Assembly (NCBI GenBank): GCA_039096225.1
Contig: JBBPEB010000015.1
Span: 2,220,001 to 2,284,000 of the forward strand
Source of the DNA: Blastocystis sp. Blastoise
Taxonomy: Eukaryota; Sar; Bigyra; Opalinata; Blastocystidae
DNA length: 64,000 nucleotides
Direction of reading: 5' to 3'
Shown: positions 35,067 to 48,308 of the stretch, in pieces
Layout: each line of letters starts with the position of its first letter
Position numbering within the stretch: the first letter of the stretch is position 1
The notes under the pieces: model-generated
Told to the model about the DNA's origin: nothing
What the model saw: the letters and a program-made list of their open reading frames with translations, nothing else
The model's database searches: none
Position numbers and translations under genes: made by a program

Positions 35067-35692
35067 TATATAGCTTATTGAATAGTAATTTATTAAGAAT
35101 CAAAACAGAATCTTAATCTTAATAAGGTTGAATTTATATAAAAACAAAAAATCTTCATTTCTAGCGGTTTCTTCAAAAAGTTCCCACCAAAAGAAACACA
35201 TATTTTATTTTTTTAAATTTGAATGACTTTATTTTTGAAATTCAATTTATGAATCTTCTCATTAGACTTTTTATGGTAATATATGCTTATAAACATTTAA
35301 ATGGGTGTAAATCAAGGACATTAGTTTATTAATGATAGAAATAATGCTTTTCAGATATGTATTTTTTCGATTTATAGACTGAAATGAACATGAAGATAAT
35401 ATATAATGCTGAATATAGCTTGAATTCTGTGTATCTGAAACATGATGTAATGTTATTTTAGTAAAAACAATAATATTTTCTATTTAAACAAAACCAGATA
35501 GATAAATGAACAATAAATGAGTATTTAAAGAAATGATTTTCAATTGATTCCCATAAAAAATTAAAAATAAGGTTAAAATAAACCATACAAATAGTAAAAA
35601 CGAATAACAAGATGAAATATATTGTATTTAATGTCTATACACAACTATAGAAAGATTAAAAGAATAGAATTTAAAAGATTATATAAATTTAT
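35067..35692. other. Intergenic region
   Basis: 626 bp, no gene supported. Confidence 0.45.
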
Positions 35693-37604
35693 TTATTCTT
35701 GTTTTTCATGGTTTTGTTTTTCATTGAACCATGTTGATAAATATAGAGATAGAGTAGCTATTAAATAGCCAATAAAAATAACCCAATGTACGTTTTCATA
35801 TCCATAATAATCAATAAATTTAGCTACAGGAACAGTAGATAAGAAAGTACCTAATTGAAAGAGAATAGCACAATAACCTATATAAATATGAATTATATAT
35901 GTTAATATATAAAAAAGATAATAATTATGATACAACGATATATATATGTAGAATAATGAATTTAAATTTTTAGATTTAAAAATAAAAGTATATGAATTAA
36001 ATAAATATATGAGTATACAAAAATATATATGTAACAAAAAATAAACAAATGTGAATAAATAAGAATACAAATATATAAATAGATAAATACCACTGATAAC
36101 TCCAGTAAGAGAATAAGGCATAGATTCGAGAGCAATAAGTTCAATATAAGATTCAGGTATATATATGAATAATCCAAGAAGGAAATTGATGATATAATAT
36201 AGAGATATAGGCATAGAAACAGAGAGTAAAGACAGAAGAAGTAGAGAGAAACTAGCAGCTCCCAAGCACATATATAGACGAATAGAGGAAGAGAAACGAT
36301 CTGATAGCATACCTATGTATATATATACATATAGAATATTAACATGAGTCATAATATATTATAAATATATAATAATATTGAAAAAGTCTCCTTTGGAAAT
36401 AGATAATATATATCTTGAATATATATATATATATAAAATATATACCCATTAGAAATGTTCCGAGAATGCCTCCGATTTCCCAGTAGGAAGTAATTGAGTG
36501 ACTATAAGTAGAATCATAACCAGAAATAGAAGAAATAGAGAGACGACCCCAATTTAGTAATGTTTTATGACCGACAAAATACTAGTAAAATAATACATAT
36601 AGAATAATGATAAATAGAATAATATATATATTAATAAATAGAATAATATAAGAAAAATAATAATATAATAATATACTAATACTACTAGAATTTATCTATA
36701 TAATAAATATATATATACAAATATACAAGCGATTCCAATAAATAAGAATTTCACTTGAAGAGAGAAAGGGAGATCTAGGAAAGAAGTATATACAGAAGTA
36801 GATATAGATGGTTTCTTAGAAGAATCTTCATCATCTTTCTTTGAGGACTAGTATATATAATGAATTATATATATATAATAATATTGTGTATGCATATAAA
36901 TAGTATTTATTTATATATAATTTATATATATATAATTATTTACATAAAAAAAGAGAATAATGAAAAAAATTAATGAATAAAATAATATATACAATAGTTG
37001 TAAGTGATTGAGAAGGATAAAGATAATAAAGAAGAGGTAAACTACTACAATAAAGTATACCAAGAGATAAGAATAGATTACTTTGATTAGTCAGTATATA
37101 AGTAGCAATAAAAGAATCAAGAAGAGCACCGAAAGGACCGGATGATGAAATAAATGACCAAAAAGTACCTTGAACAGAGGAAGGTAATATAAATCGAGTA
37201 ATAAGTGATCCAGAATTCCAAATAAAGGCATTTAGAAGACAAATAAGATTCCAAACAATAAAAATGATAGGATAGGTATTTTCTCCTTCATGAAAGATAA
37301 GAGAGCAGCAGATTGCTGATAGAGCAATAAGTATTGATACAATAATGAATACTCTTCGTAAATTAACTTTAACAAGTATGTTACTTCCAGCAAATTTACC
37401 AATTGCAGATATAATTGCCTGAGTTGACAATATATAAGCATATTGATTCACAGTTATAACATTATGAGATATAGCATAAGGAGAAACAATAGATAAAGAT
37501 TTTTTAATTGCAGATAGACAGGTGAAAGTGATTATAAATAAAGGAAAACAAGTTCTCCAATACCATGGGATTTGCATAAAACGATTTTTTATTGTTGAAA
37601 GCAT
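35693..37604 (-). CDS. Major facilitator superfamily transporter (intron-bearing)
   Basis: Exons hold MLSTIKNRFMQIPWYWR and six helices in a first exon (37604 to about 36990), then a charged loop SSKKDDEDSSKKPSIS, then four further exons with helices 7-12, ending KFIDYYGYENVHWVIFIGYLIATLSLYLSTWF and NEKQNHEKQE. The overall pattern (YWRTCFPLFIITFTCLSAIKKS at the start, NSGSLITRFILPSSVQGTFWSFISSS in helix 5) fits an MFS carrier, possibly of the organophosphate/sugar-phosphate type, but the substrate cannot be fixed. It differs from the intronless MFS gene at 14939-16177 in both sequence and structure. Confidence 0.82.
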
Positions 37605-37913
37605 TGCTCAAATAAAAATAATAAAAAAATTAAATAAATAGCTCTCAAAAAAATTTCTAATTTATAAAACAGAAGAATCAAGCTAGAAGATTCATAAAAT
37701 TCGTTTTTTATTGAGTGTTGTATTCATAAGGATTAGTATGAATGTCTCAGTATTTTTAAAGTAAAAAATAACAAAATAAAGCAAATTGATGAATGGAGAA
37801 ATTCTTTTTTACTACTATAAACCCATTAAAATATATAATATATAATTATAGAATATAAAAACTATTTTAGATATCAACACACAAATAAATGATTATTGAG
37901 AAAGAAACTATTT
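37605..37913. other. Intergenic region
   Basis: 309 bp between the MFS start and the CCT4 stop. Nothing recognised. Confidence 0.45.
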
Positions 37914-38567
37914 TTACTTGAATGTAGCCACCATATCATCAATTTTAAGAATCATTCGAACATATTCTGTAGCTTGTTGAATAGCTGTTGTGGACACAAG
38001 TAAAGGTTGTAATACTTTGAGTTCTTTCATATCCGATATAGTGCCTTTCTTTACATTTATACCGGCATAAGTATTACCTAAAGCATGCTCTTTACGAAGC
38101 TCTATATATTTAATTATTTATAGTTATATATATAATATATATAATTATTGATAGTTATATATATAATATATACCTGTAACAATCTTAATAGGATTCAATC
38201 CTGCATTTTCAGCTAATGTATAAGGAATAATTTCAAGAGCTTCGGCAAAAGCACGAGCCTATATAGAATATATTGTATATAATAAGTATAATAATAATAA
38301 TTTGGTTAATAATAATAATAATATATATATATATACAATATATCCATCTGCACCCTTGAGTGTCTTACACCATTTCATAAATTCAGTATATACTTCTGTT
38401 TCAGGAGCACCACCTCCTACCAACATATATCGCTTCTTTACAATACAACGAATGACGCAGAGGGCATCATGTAACGATCTCTCAGCCTCATCTAATACCT
38501 ATTTATATATTATTATATAGATAATAATAATTAATAATAATGAAAATAAATAAATAAATAAATAAAA

Positions 38568-38607
<40 letters not shown>

Positions 38608-39286
38608 AGTTTATTGGATCCACGAAGAAGAATAGAGGTTGTATTTCCTTGATTCTTAATTCCCGTGATTTTAATAACCTTATTTTTATCACCTTCTAAG
38701 GAAGATTCCATAACAAGATCAGCATATCCAAGTTTATCCTCAGTAAATGAGTCAATATGAGCGACTGGACGACAATTCAAAGTCTATTATGTATATAATA
38801 ATAATAATAAACATAATAATAAGCATTATAATAACATAATAAACATAATAATAATAATAACTACATACTCTAGCAATGAATTCAATTTGGTCTCTTTCGA
38901 TATTAGCTACTACAAGTATTTTGAGTTTCGCTAAGAAATGAAGAGAGAGTTCATTAACGGCATCACGTAAAATACTCTTTTGAACTAATAATACATTACA
39001 TCCAGTTTTCTTAATCTTCTTACAAATCTATATATATAATATATATAATAAATATATAAATATAATAAATAAATATAATAAATAAATATAATAAATATAA
39101 TAAATAAATATAATAAATAAATATAATAAATAAAATATAATAAATATAATATATATACATCAAGAATATAGCTTCTTTCTTCTCTTAAGAGTCTATCCAT
39201 TTGTGTATAATCATTGACAATAACTTTATTATCAATATCAGTCTTAGGGGCAGATAAATGGAATTGAACTATACCTATCTATATAT

Positions 39287-39317
<31 letters not shown>

Positions 39318-39680
39318 TGATTATTACATGTAACATATCTACAAGAATATATATATATATATCTTATATCTATAATATCTATTCGTATATATATTCCTAC
39401 CTTTGCTTTCTTGACTTCAGTGATTCCCATGGGACCAGTAGCAGAGGGATATCCAAGAATAAGACCATTGACGAGCTCACTGTCATCGACAGTACCTCCA
39501 ATCTGCTTCACAATATGAATATCTCTCAAATCCACGGTGTGATTGTCAACATCACTTACAGAAAGAACACTATCTACAGCTATAGGAGCTAATAATGTAC
39601 TGTTGGAACATACAACCTATATATATATAGTTATTAGGAGATTAAAAGATGATAAATAATAAAAAAAAAAAAAAAAAAAA

Positions 39681-39747
<67 letters not shown>

Positions 39748-40442
39748 TAAACATCAACACAATAATAAATATACCTTTGAAGATAAAGAGGTAACAGCAG
39801 TATCGATAAGGCTTTCTTTATCTTGAATATCAATAGGAATAGCCATGCGTTGTAAGACTTCACACGCTTTATCAGCACATTTGTCAAAAGCATCAGCAAT
39901 AATAGAAGGATGAATACTCATATCTAATAAAGACATTGTAGCACCTAATAAAGAACCAGCAAGAACTACAACGGAAGTAGTACCATCACCAGCTTCAACA
40001 TCTTGAGCTTTCGATAAATCAACTAACATACGAGCAGCAGGATGCAAAACCTATAAAAAATAATTCATAATCATTACATATTAACAATATTCTATAATAG
40101 AATCATATATATAATAAAAGAAACAATATCATGATCTCCTATGAATAATTTCTTCAAAGAAAAACAGATGATTTCAATTATACATTTGAAAACAATAAAT
40201 AAAAATTAAAAAAATAAACATACTTGCATTTGACTAAGAATAGTGGCACCATCGTTAGTAATTAAAACTTCACCTTTTTCTTGTTCAATCATTTTATCCA
40301 TACCTCTAGGTCCTAAACTAGTTCTTACAGCATCAGCAACAGCTTTAGCAGCTAAGATGTTGGATGTACGAACATCTTGTTGCTTTTCGTCTTTATTTAT
40401 CATTTCATTTTTCTTTCCTTGAGGTTTAGCAACTTCGGTCAT
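37914..40442 (-). CDS. CCT4: T-complex protein 1 subunit delta (CCT4)
   Basis: Seven or more exons encode a group II chaperonin subunit of about the usual 530 residues. CCT forms a double ring that folds actin and tubulin in the cytosol. Motifs: [41 protein letters not shown], the ATPase signature [16 protein letters not shown] and the delta-type block [17 protein letters not shown] followed by [16 protein letters not shown] and [17 protein letters not shown]. The delta assignment rests on that C-terminal block. The start is the ATG giving MTEVAKPQG; the frame continues upstream only from a TTG. Confidence 0.96.
39661..39747. repeat. Poly-A followed by AAT microsatellite (intronic)
   Basis: About 20 A residues then about 21 AAT units, within a CCT4 intron. 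Confidence 0.9.
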
Positions 40443-40998
40443 TTTTTTTGAATTGATACACAACGAAATTGATTGTTTAATTAAATGAATAATTATTTTC
40501 TTTATAAAAAGAACATTTCAAAGAGAATAGCGACTCACTTTTACCTTAAATATCCGTAAGAATATATATTTTTTTGGGCATTTTTACATATTTTTCATTT
40601 TTTCTTAAAATAATAAAATGATTAATATCGGGAATTCAAATTATATATGAACTTATATATATTGGATGCAGTATTAGAAGAAAGTTGCTAATATGAGTAT
40701 GATTTTCTTAGTTTTCGAAAACCACATTTATTCTGATCATTTTGATTATTATTAACTGTAAATGACATATTGTTGATTTGATGTATTATATGTAGTGATT
40801 CAAATATTTTCATGGATGTAGAATTGAAAAATGAAATTGAGATTATGAAAACATGTGCATAAATGACGGATAATCAACATGAAACCAAATTAAGGTGCGA
40901 TTGAAATGAAAATAAATAAAGAATTGACATTTAAATATGATAAATATAGATGAAAACAATAGTTCAATAAAAATAAAAATAGATGATAATAAAAAAAA
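40443..40998. other. Intergenic region
   Basis: 556 bp between CCT4 and RTCB. No gene supported. Confidence 0.45.
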
Positions 40999-42842
40999 TT
41001 ATCCTTTAATAACAGCAATAGGTCTTAGCTTGACCACTTTCTTAGAGATACCAGCTTCATGACCTATAGAATAATATAATAAATAAAGAATTATTTATGA
41101 ATTTATCAACATATATATTGATATAGATAATATATAATAACAAAAAGAAAACAATATTATAAAATATAGAATAATTGAGTATATACATGTATTGACAACA
41201 TCTGTTACATCTTTATAAGATTCAGGCGCTTCTTCCATAACTAATTTAGGGGAAGCTACACGTATAGATATATTCTTATCTTTCAAATTTTGTAATACTT
41301 CTTCATAAGTTAAAGAACGTCTATAATATATATATATGATGATTCATAAATAATAAGGTATATTGAATTGATTTATAAATAGTCTTATATATATATATAT
41401 ACCTTGATTGAGCTCTAGATAATGCTCTTCCTGCACCATGACAAGTAGAACCAAAGGTTTCTGTCATACCTTTCTCTGTACCTACCTATATATATATATA
41501 TATAAAGAAATATGATATGTATATAATATGAAAATGAAAGATTATTATAAGTTATATCTATATATCATATACAAGTACATAGGAACAAGTACCCATAGAT
41601 CCACCAATAAGAACAGGCTGGCCTATCATCTATATATAATGATATATATATAGTTTATATATAATCAATATATACAAAATAAATAAATAAATAAATAAAT
41701 AAATATATATATGTATATACTTGATAATCTACAGGAATAAGAGGATGATTTGGTCCAAATGCACGTGTTGATCCCTTTCGATGAACCAATAATTTCTTGA
41801 GTTTTCCATCGACCATGTGTTCTTCTTCCTTTATATATAATAACATAATAATATGATATGTACATATAAGCAAATAAATAATAATAAACATATTACTAGA
41901 ATAAAAGAAATATACTAGTATTATAAAACATGGTTGATAACAATAGATAATAATTCTATATATATATATACTTTGGCTACATTATGACTGACATCATAAA
42001 TAACTTGCATATCAAGATCATCCGCAGAACAATTAAATACTTTACTAAAGGCTTGTCTACATAGATACGTAATAGTACTACGATTAACCCAGGCAAAGTT
42101 AGCCGCGGCTGACATCGCCTTAATATAATCCTGACCCTCAACACTATTAATAGGAGCACATGCTAATTGACTATATAGTATTATATATATAATAATAATA
42201 AAAATATATGGGTATATATATATAAATTAATAAGTATGTATAAAGAATAGAATAATAAGATATATATTTAAAGAATAGAATAATAAGTATATATATATAT
42301 ATATACCGGTCATTCACTTTGATTCCTTCTCTGCTCATTACTTGTTCCATTGTCATTAGAGAATCTGTTGCTACCTGGTGACCTAAGCCACGACTACCGC
42401 AATGTATCATTATACATACCTAGAAGGAGAAGGAAATAGATATATAGATATATAAAGATATATAGATAGATATAGATATATATAGATATAGATAGTATAT
42501 ATAGATAGATATAGAAACAATAGAGAAAAATGTTAAATAATATAATAATATAAATGAGTATGGATGTTCAAAACCATAATATATTCATTGAATATACAGT
42601 AACAATAAGTATATTAATATATATATAAGTTAGAATATGTATATAATAACTATAGCATTATATATATATATATATACTTGTCCAATTCCATCAATTCCCA
42701 TTTTCTTGGCTGCTTGTTCGTCGTAGATCTCATCCACTACTTGTATTTCTGTATAATGATTTCCTGATCCTAATGTACCCAATTGAGGGACACCTCGCTG
42801 CATAGCACGATGAGATACCTATAGAGAATAATATATAGAATC

Positions 42843-42917
<75 letters not shown>

Positions 42918-43872
42918 TATATAATAAACATAATAAACATAATAATAACTATATGTATACCTTCAAGGGGTCTGCCTGTAGCATTCGTCCATATTCCTCA
43001 CAATGTTCTTTATCTTCTGCCCAACTATATCCCTCACGAATAGACCAATCAATACCCATTCCCTTTATATATATATATATTATTATTATTAAAAACATAA
43101 ACAAATAATAAACAAATAATAAACAAATAATAAACAAATAATAAACATATGATAAACATATAATAAACCTACCATGACTTCCATAAGAGATTCCTTAGTT
43201 ACAGGCATCATTCCTTTAGATCCTACTCCCACGGGAATATGATCAAATAATTGTTGAGCTAATTCTTCTTTATAAGGAGCAACATCTTTTTCAAATAAAT
43301 TTGTACGAATTAAACGTACTCCACAATTAATATCAAAACCAACACCACCTTTATATTATATATAAAATAAAATAATAATTATATAGTGAAATATAAGAAA
43401 AGAAACAATGAAATAAGTAGTCAAACAAATATTTATATATTGTAGCATTCATACCTGGAGAAACAATAGCTTTAGGATCTTCCATATCAAAAGCTGCTGT
43501 ATTTCCAATAGAGAAACCATAACCACTATGGATATCTGGTAAACCAATCGAATATTTAATACATCCTGGAAGTGCAGCTACATTAGCAACTTGTTTAATA
43601 GCAGGAAGAAAACCTCCATAACCAGATTTTCTCTCACTATAAAGAGACAATTCTTCCATTACTAGTGGATACAACTTTTCATTAACATAAAAAACGCCAG
43701 GAACGTTCATATTAGGAACAAAACCGGGATCAATCTTGTAACGACACACACCATCCTTGTGAATAAACTTGCATTCCTACGTAAAATCAATAGTATAAAT
43801 ACAAACCATATATAAATGTACTTCTTCGTAAGTTCTGACAACTGAATTATCAGCAGTTAAATAATCGGCCAT
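40999..43872 (-). CDS. RTCB: RNA-splicing ligase RTCB (tRNA ligase)
   Basis: About a dozen exons encode the full RTCB core. RTCB joins tRNA exons after intron removal (and, in animals, XBP1 mRNA) through a GMP-histidine and Mn ions. Motifs seen in order: [38 protein letters not shown] with the metal-binding Cys, [68 protein letters not shown] and [16 protein letters not shown]. The start [17 protein letters not shown] and the end [12 protein letters not shown] are as in animal and amoebal homologues. All ligand residues I can check by eye are present. No archease gene is visible nearby. Confidence 0.97.
42848..42916. repeat. AAT microsatellite (intronic)
   Basis: About 22 AAT units in an RTCB intron. 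Confidence 0.9.
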
Positions 43873-44424
43873 TTTCTAAATTTTATTAATAATTATTAGA
43901 TAGATTCTGATAAAATATACGAATTTGTCTGAGAAACTGGAAAATAATACGTTTCGCACTTGTGTACACAAGATAAAAAAATAACCAGTTTTTATTTCAC
44001 ATTTTTATAAAGAGAATTCTAGTAATGTAATGTTTTTTTTCAGTTTATTATTGATTACCATAATCTTCATCTTTTTAAATATGAATCTATAAAATAATAG
44101 ATTTATGGAAAGTTATCCTATAGTTTTTTGAATATATCAAAATAAAAATGATGTACTAGTACAGAATAAGTAAGAATAAAACTAAAAAATAAAGAAAGAA
44201 ACAAAACAAGGATAATAAGTATGAAACAAGGAATAATAGATGACAATTTATGTAGTTCATATTACAAACACAGGAATAATATATATATATATACATAAGA
44301 CTATACAAGAAAAATAACAAGCTATTCTAGAAGAAAAACTATTCTGCAAAAATATCATATAATATATATTCACATATATTATTAATAAATAGAAAAAGTA
44401 GAAAAGTGAATAATTTTAATGTGA
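43873..44424. other. Intergenic region upstream of RTCB
   Basis: 552 bp with no gene supported; contains the palindrome at 43959-43972. Confidence 0.45.
43959..43972. promoter_or_regulatory. 14-bp perfect palindrome upstream of RTCB
   Basis: CTTGTGTACACAAG is its own reverse complement and lies 87 bp before the RTCB start codon. It could be a dimer-binding site; that is inference only. Confidence 0.35.
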
Positions 44425-45603
44425 TTATTGTTGAGTAGTTTGCTCTTCTTTGGCATTTGCTAATGCTTCAAGGAAAACGCTAGGATTCTCAGCTCCTTGA
44501 ATAACGGTCTTACCATTAATAATGAAATAAGGAACAGTTCTATATATAATAATAATAATAATAATAAAATTCAAATTAGATATATATACGTTATTTTTAA
44601 GGTTTCTTTAGCATATTTATCTTCATCAATAACTTCCTATAATTATATATTATATAAGAATATTTTAAAATAATAAGAATAGAATATAATAAATAAATAA
44701 ATGATTAAATAAAAAAAATATAATAAAAAATATATATATAAATAATAAAAAAAAATATATATAAAAAACATACTTGTTTAAGTTTTTCGGATTCAATAAA
44801 TTTAGTAATATCTGCAACACCACATTCTTCAGCGATTTCCTTTAAATCAGAAAGAAGAGATAAATTCTTTCCTTCTTCAAATTCTTTATATAATAAACAA
44901 TCTACAAGAGTAGGTAATGCTTCAGCTTTCTTTCTTTGAACATATTTTACTAAACGTTGAGCATTAAATGTGTTATTCCAAGTTCTATATACATATATAA
45001 ATAAATAAAAATAATACATAAATATATACATATATAAATAAAAATAAATAAATAAATAAATAAAAATAAATAAATATATAAATATATAAATAAAAATAAA
45101 TAAATAAAAAAAAAATAATAAATTAAAATATACTTCCATTTTCTATAGTAAAGTGCATCTTTTAAGGCATCTTTCTTTAAATCTTCAATCCAATGATGAC
45201 CATCAGGATGATCAGCATAATATCTAAAATAATTATAAAATTAATATATATATATATTAAAAATAATAAAAAAATACGTGTGTAAATCAACTCCAAATTG
45301 AGGAATATTAGGATCAATAAAATACTATAGAAAAAACAGATTCATAGAATAGTATAACATATCATATTTCTTGCTTATAAATAAAATAAACAAAGTAATT
45401 TAAAGAAAAATGAATTCTAAAATAGATACAGCATGATAAATTATCTTTACAGGAACCTTCAACTTTTCAACAGCCTAGAGAGAATAAAATCAAGTAAAAC
45501 AAGAGAAAAAACATACATTAAGTAATCTGCTTCTTCCTAAGAAACAGTAAGGGCAAGATAAATCGGTATATAAATCAATGACAATAGGAGACTCTGCAGA
45601 CAT
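44425..45603 (-). CDS. DsbA-family oxidoreductase (FrnE/2-hydroxychromene isomerase type)
   Basis: Six or more exons. The N-terminus MSAESPIVIDLYTDLSCPYCFLG has a thioredoxin-type CPYC motif in the first strand-helix unit; then IDPNIPQFGVDLHTYYADHP and a long helical insert (NTFNAQRLVKYVQRKKAEA, LYKEFEEGKNLSLLSDLKEI), and the closing strand region ITTVPYFIINGKTVIQGAEN with the cis-Pro (VPYF). This is the DSBA-like thioredoxin fold used by FrnE and related enzymes. There is no signal peptide, so it should act in the cytosol; the natural substrate is unknown. Confidence 0.88.
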
Positions 45604-46445
45604 AGCGCTACTAATCAATTAGTTAAAAATATAATTAATGAATATTAATGAATAATAAAAATCCAAAAATAATGAATCCATTTTTTAGAAACAATATTCG
45701 GTGTGGAAAAGAATCACGAAGAAATTGAATAATACCGTAAGAAAATACGAAATTCCATGGGACACCGTATAGAATCATCATAATTCCATTGTATCCACTT
45801 GATTTTCTATTCATAGGGTTTCACAGTGTTTTTTTTCATTTGGTTTCCAAAATACCCATAGGCTTGATTTAAACACAATTTGATGTTTATTTAATCCTCT
45901 TTATTCACCACGAAAGTAATGATACTTATGGACAGCTTGACTTTATATTATTTCTCTTTTATATTATTTTATTGGCAACTTATTTATGTAAAACCAATAA
46001 ATAACAATACACTGTACTCAGTCTAGTTTACTTCAAAAGGGTTTATTCACTTTTTTTTTCATAACTGAATTTATGTCATATGCAACAAATGAAACATCCA
46101 TCGAATTCTTCATGATAATAATTGAGAATTATTGAAATGGTTCAAGAATCAAGTTAAGTTTCCATAATTTCCTTATTGTCTAGAATAGGTTGTAGTAGTA
46201 AGTTATATACGTAATGTGTATTTCCTGCAGAAACGAATACTTACAAAATTTGAAAGCGATGATCAATACTATTCTTTTCTAGCAAGCTTATATTGTTTGT
46301 TATACAAACTACGTATTCATAAAAATTCATAAATATCAATTTATATGAATATAATGTGAATTCTAAGGTATTCAACCTAAATAAAGAATTAAAAAAAAAA
46401 TGAAACATGACAATGAATATTGAAAAATGAGATTTTGCTTAGTGA
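45604..46445. other. Intergenic region
   Basis: 842 bp between the DsbA-like gene and tRNA-Leu. No gene supported. Confidence 0.45.
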
Positions 46446-46527
46446 ACCTGGGTGGCCGAGCGGTCTAAGGCGCTACGTTCAGGTCGTAGTGTGGCAACAC
46501 GCGCGGGTTCAAATCCCGCCTCAGGTA
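46446..46527 (+). tRNA. tRNA-Leu (anticodon CAG)
   Basis: The acceptor stem ACCTGGG pairs with CTCAGGT. The anticodon stem CTACG/CGTAG encloses TTCAGGT, so the anticodon is CAG. There is a long variable arm as in type II (Leu/Ser) tRNAs, and a T-arm GCGGG/CCCGC around TTCAAAT. The internal promoter boxes TGGCCGAGCGG (A) and GGTTCAAATCC (B) are intact. No intron and no encoded CCA. It is the most GC-rich short stretch in the window. Confidence 0.96.
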
Positions 46528-46605
46528 AATAATTTTTGCTTAATCAAACTAATAATCATTTATTCATTTCAATTTATTTAACGATATTTTTTTATTTTTT
46601 TAATA

Positions 46606-47004
46606 ATGGTGGATCGTCCTAAATTCATATCTGGTCAGCCGACAATTACACATCCTTTATCAGGAGATAACTTCAAGATGTTGATGAATCGACTAGCCAT
46701 ATGGAATATAGAAGAACAATATATGTTTTTTGGCATATTACTTCTTATAGTTAGTTTTATCATCTTTGTTTCCTTTTTTACAATTGCCTTATCAACATTT
46801 GGACCAAAATCATCTATCCCTGTAATCACATATTTCCAGGATCATGATTATTATATGTATATATATATATATAAATCTATTAGTTATGTCAATTCAAAAT
46901 AAAAATTAATTTTTCATAGTTATGCTATTCCTTTATCCTTTTTCATATTGTATCTTTTTAATTATGGACGATGGTTTGGTTATAAATTTATGAAACATAA
47001 TTAA
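46606..47004 (+). CDS. PIG-Y-like subunit of GPI N-acetylglucosaminyltransferase
   Basis: Two exons, 46606-46856 and 46920-47004, give about 111 residues. PIG-Y (yeast Eri1 counterpart) is a small ER membrane subunit of the GPI-GnT complex that makes the first GPI precursor. The protein has a polar N-terminal region, a helix MFFGILLLIVSFIIFVSFF, a short lumenal loop, and a second helix ending YGRWFGYKFMKHN, which matches the PIG-Y ending in a tryptophan, a glycine, basic residues and a final HN. It is about 40 residues longer at the N-terminus than human PIG-Y. The family call rests on this C-terminal match and the two-helix layout. Confidence 0.7.
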
Positions 47005-47714
47005 TGATATGAAATTCCTTTATTAAAGTTATATATATTTGTTTTATATATAATGAATTGTTATATATATAATAAATTTGTTATATATATAATAAATTTG
47101 TTATATATATAATGAATTGTTTTATATATAATAAATTTGCTTTATATATAATGAATTGTTTTATATATAATAAATTTGTTTTATATATATTATATAAAAT
47201 TTCATTGCTTCTTCTCTGCATATTGTTGCTTTTAGTGTTGTTATGTATGTAATTATTTGATTTTATTTTTATAGAAATAGTTTTGTAATGATTTATATAC
47301 ATATATATTTAAATATTAAATATCATTATATTTGAAATTATAGATGAATCATAATAATCAAAGTGACTATTGAATATATATAAATAGCAACTTTAACATA
47401 ACTATGAATGACAAAAAGAATTGACATATAGAATTACTAAAAAGAAGAAAAGGATAAAAACTGAAAAAAGTTGAAAAAAGTAAAAAAAAAATATATATAT
47501 ACATAAAAATGAGATGAAATAGTTACACACTATATAGAGACAATTTAAAAGATACGAAAAGTTTTTTATAAATAAGAATAGATACCAGAAAAAGATAGTA
47601 ATTTATTATAAATATATATATATATATATATATATAATTTCATAAAATAAAATCCTTAATATAATAATATAGAATAAATATGTATAATAGATTATGTTAT
47701 ATATTTATAAAGGA
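47005..47714. other. Intergenic region with tandem repeat
   Basis: About 710 bp. The first part holds a tandem array (see the entry at 47025-47192). A TA run lies at about 47609-47634. No gene supported. Confidence 0.5.
47025..47192. repeat. Tandem repeat, about 20-21 bp unit, about 8 copies
   Basis: Units of the form TTGTTATATATATAATAAAT alternate with a variant containing ATGAATTG, just downstream of the PIG-Y-like gene. Confidence 0.85.
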
Positions 47715-48249
47715 TTAATCTTCTATATCTATTCCTCCATCTGTGTTTTCTTCCATAGTTAAATATTCTTTATCTCCTTCTGTTGATTCTTCTTCTTCTT
47801 TTTCTTTTTCATGATAATTATAAGGAGTTTGAGAACGAGATTGAGGAGTCCATTTATTCTTTGGAGTAGGAAGTATGATTTTAACAGGCTTTGTCGTTAA
47901 TCCTTCATATAAATTATTTTCTAAAATATCTTTTTGATTCTTTTGATTTGTTATACAGATATCTCTTAATACCTTTATAGAGAATAATAAGTATATATAT
48001 ATGATAATATTATTAAAATATAGAGATTACTTATATGTAGGAATGAAATAAATTTAGATATATTAACAATAACCAAAAGAATATAATATATATATATATA
48101 TACATCTTTCATATCTTCAATTAAGGATGCGTTTTCTGTGGGTACAAATCGATCATTCGGAATAAACCAATGATTAGAGTTATTTGTATATAATGAATCC
48201 AATTGGCGGGCAGGTAAGAGAGGGAAATTATATACTAAAAATATAAAAA

Positions 48250-48308
<59 letters not shown>

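Noticed and set aside
42171..42410. Possible start of a separate small gene at MIHCGSRG
   Set aside because: It is an internal exon of RTCB ([10 protein letters not shown] motif), not an independent start.
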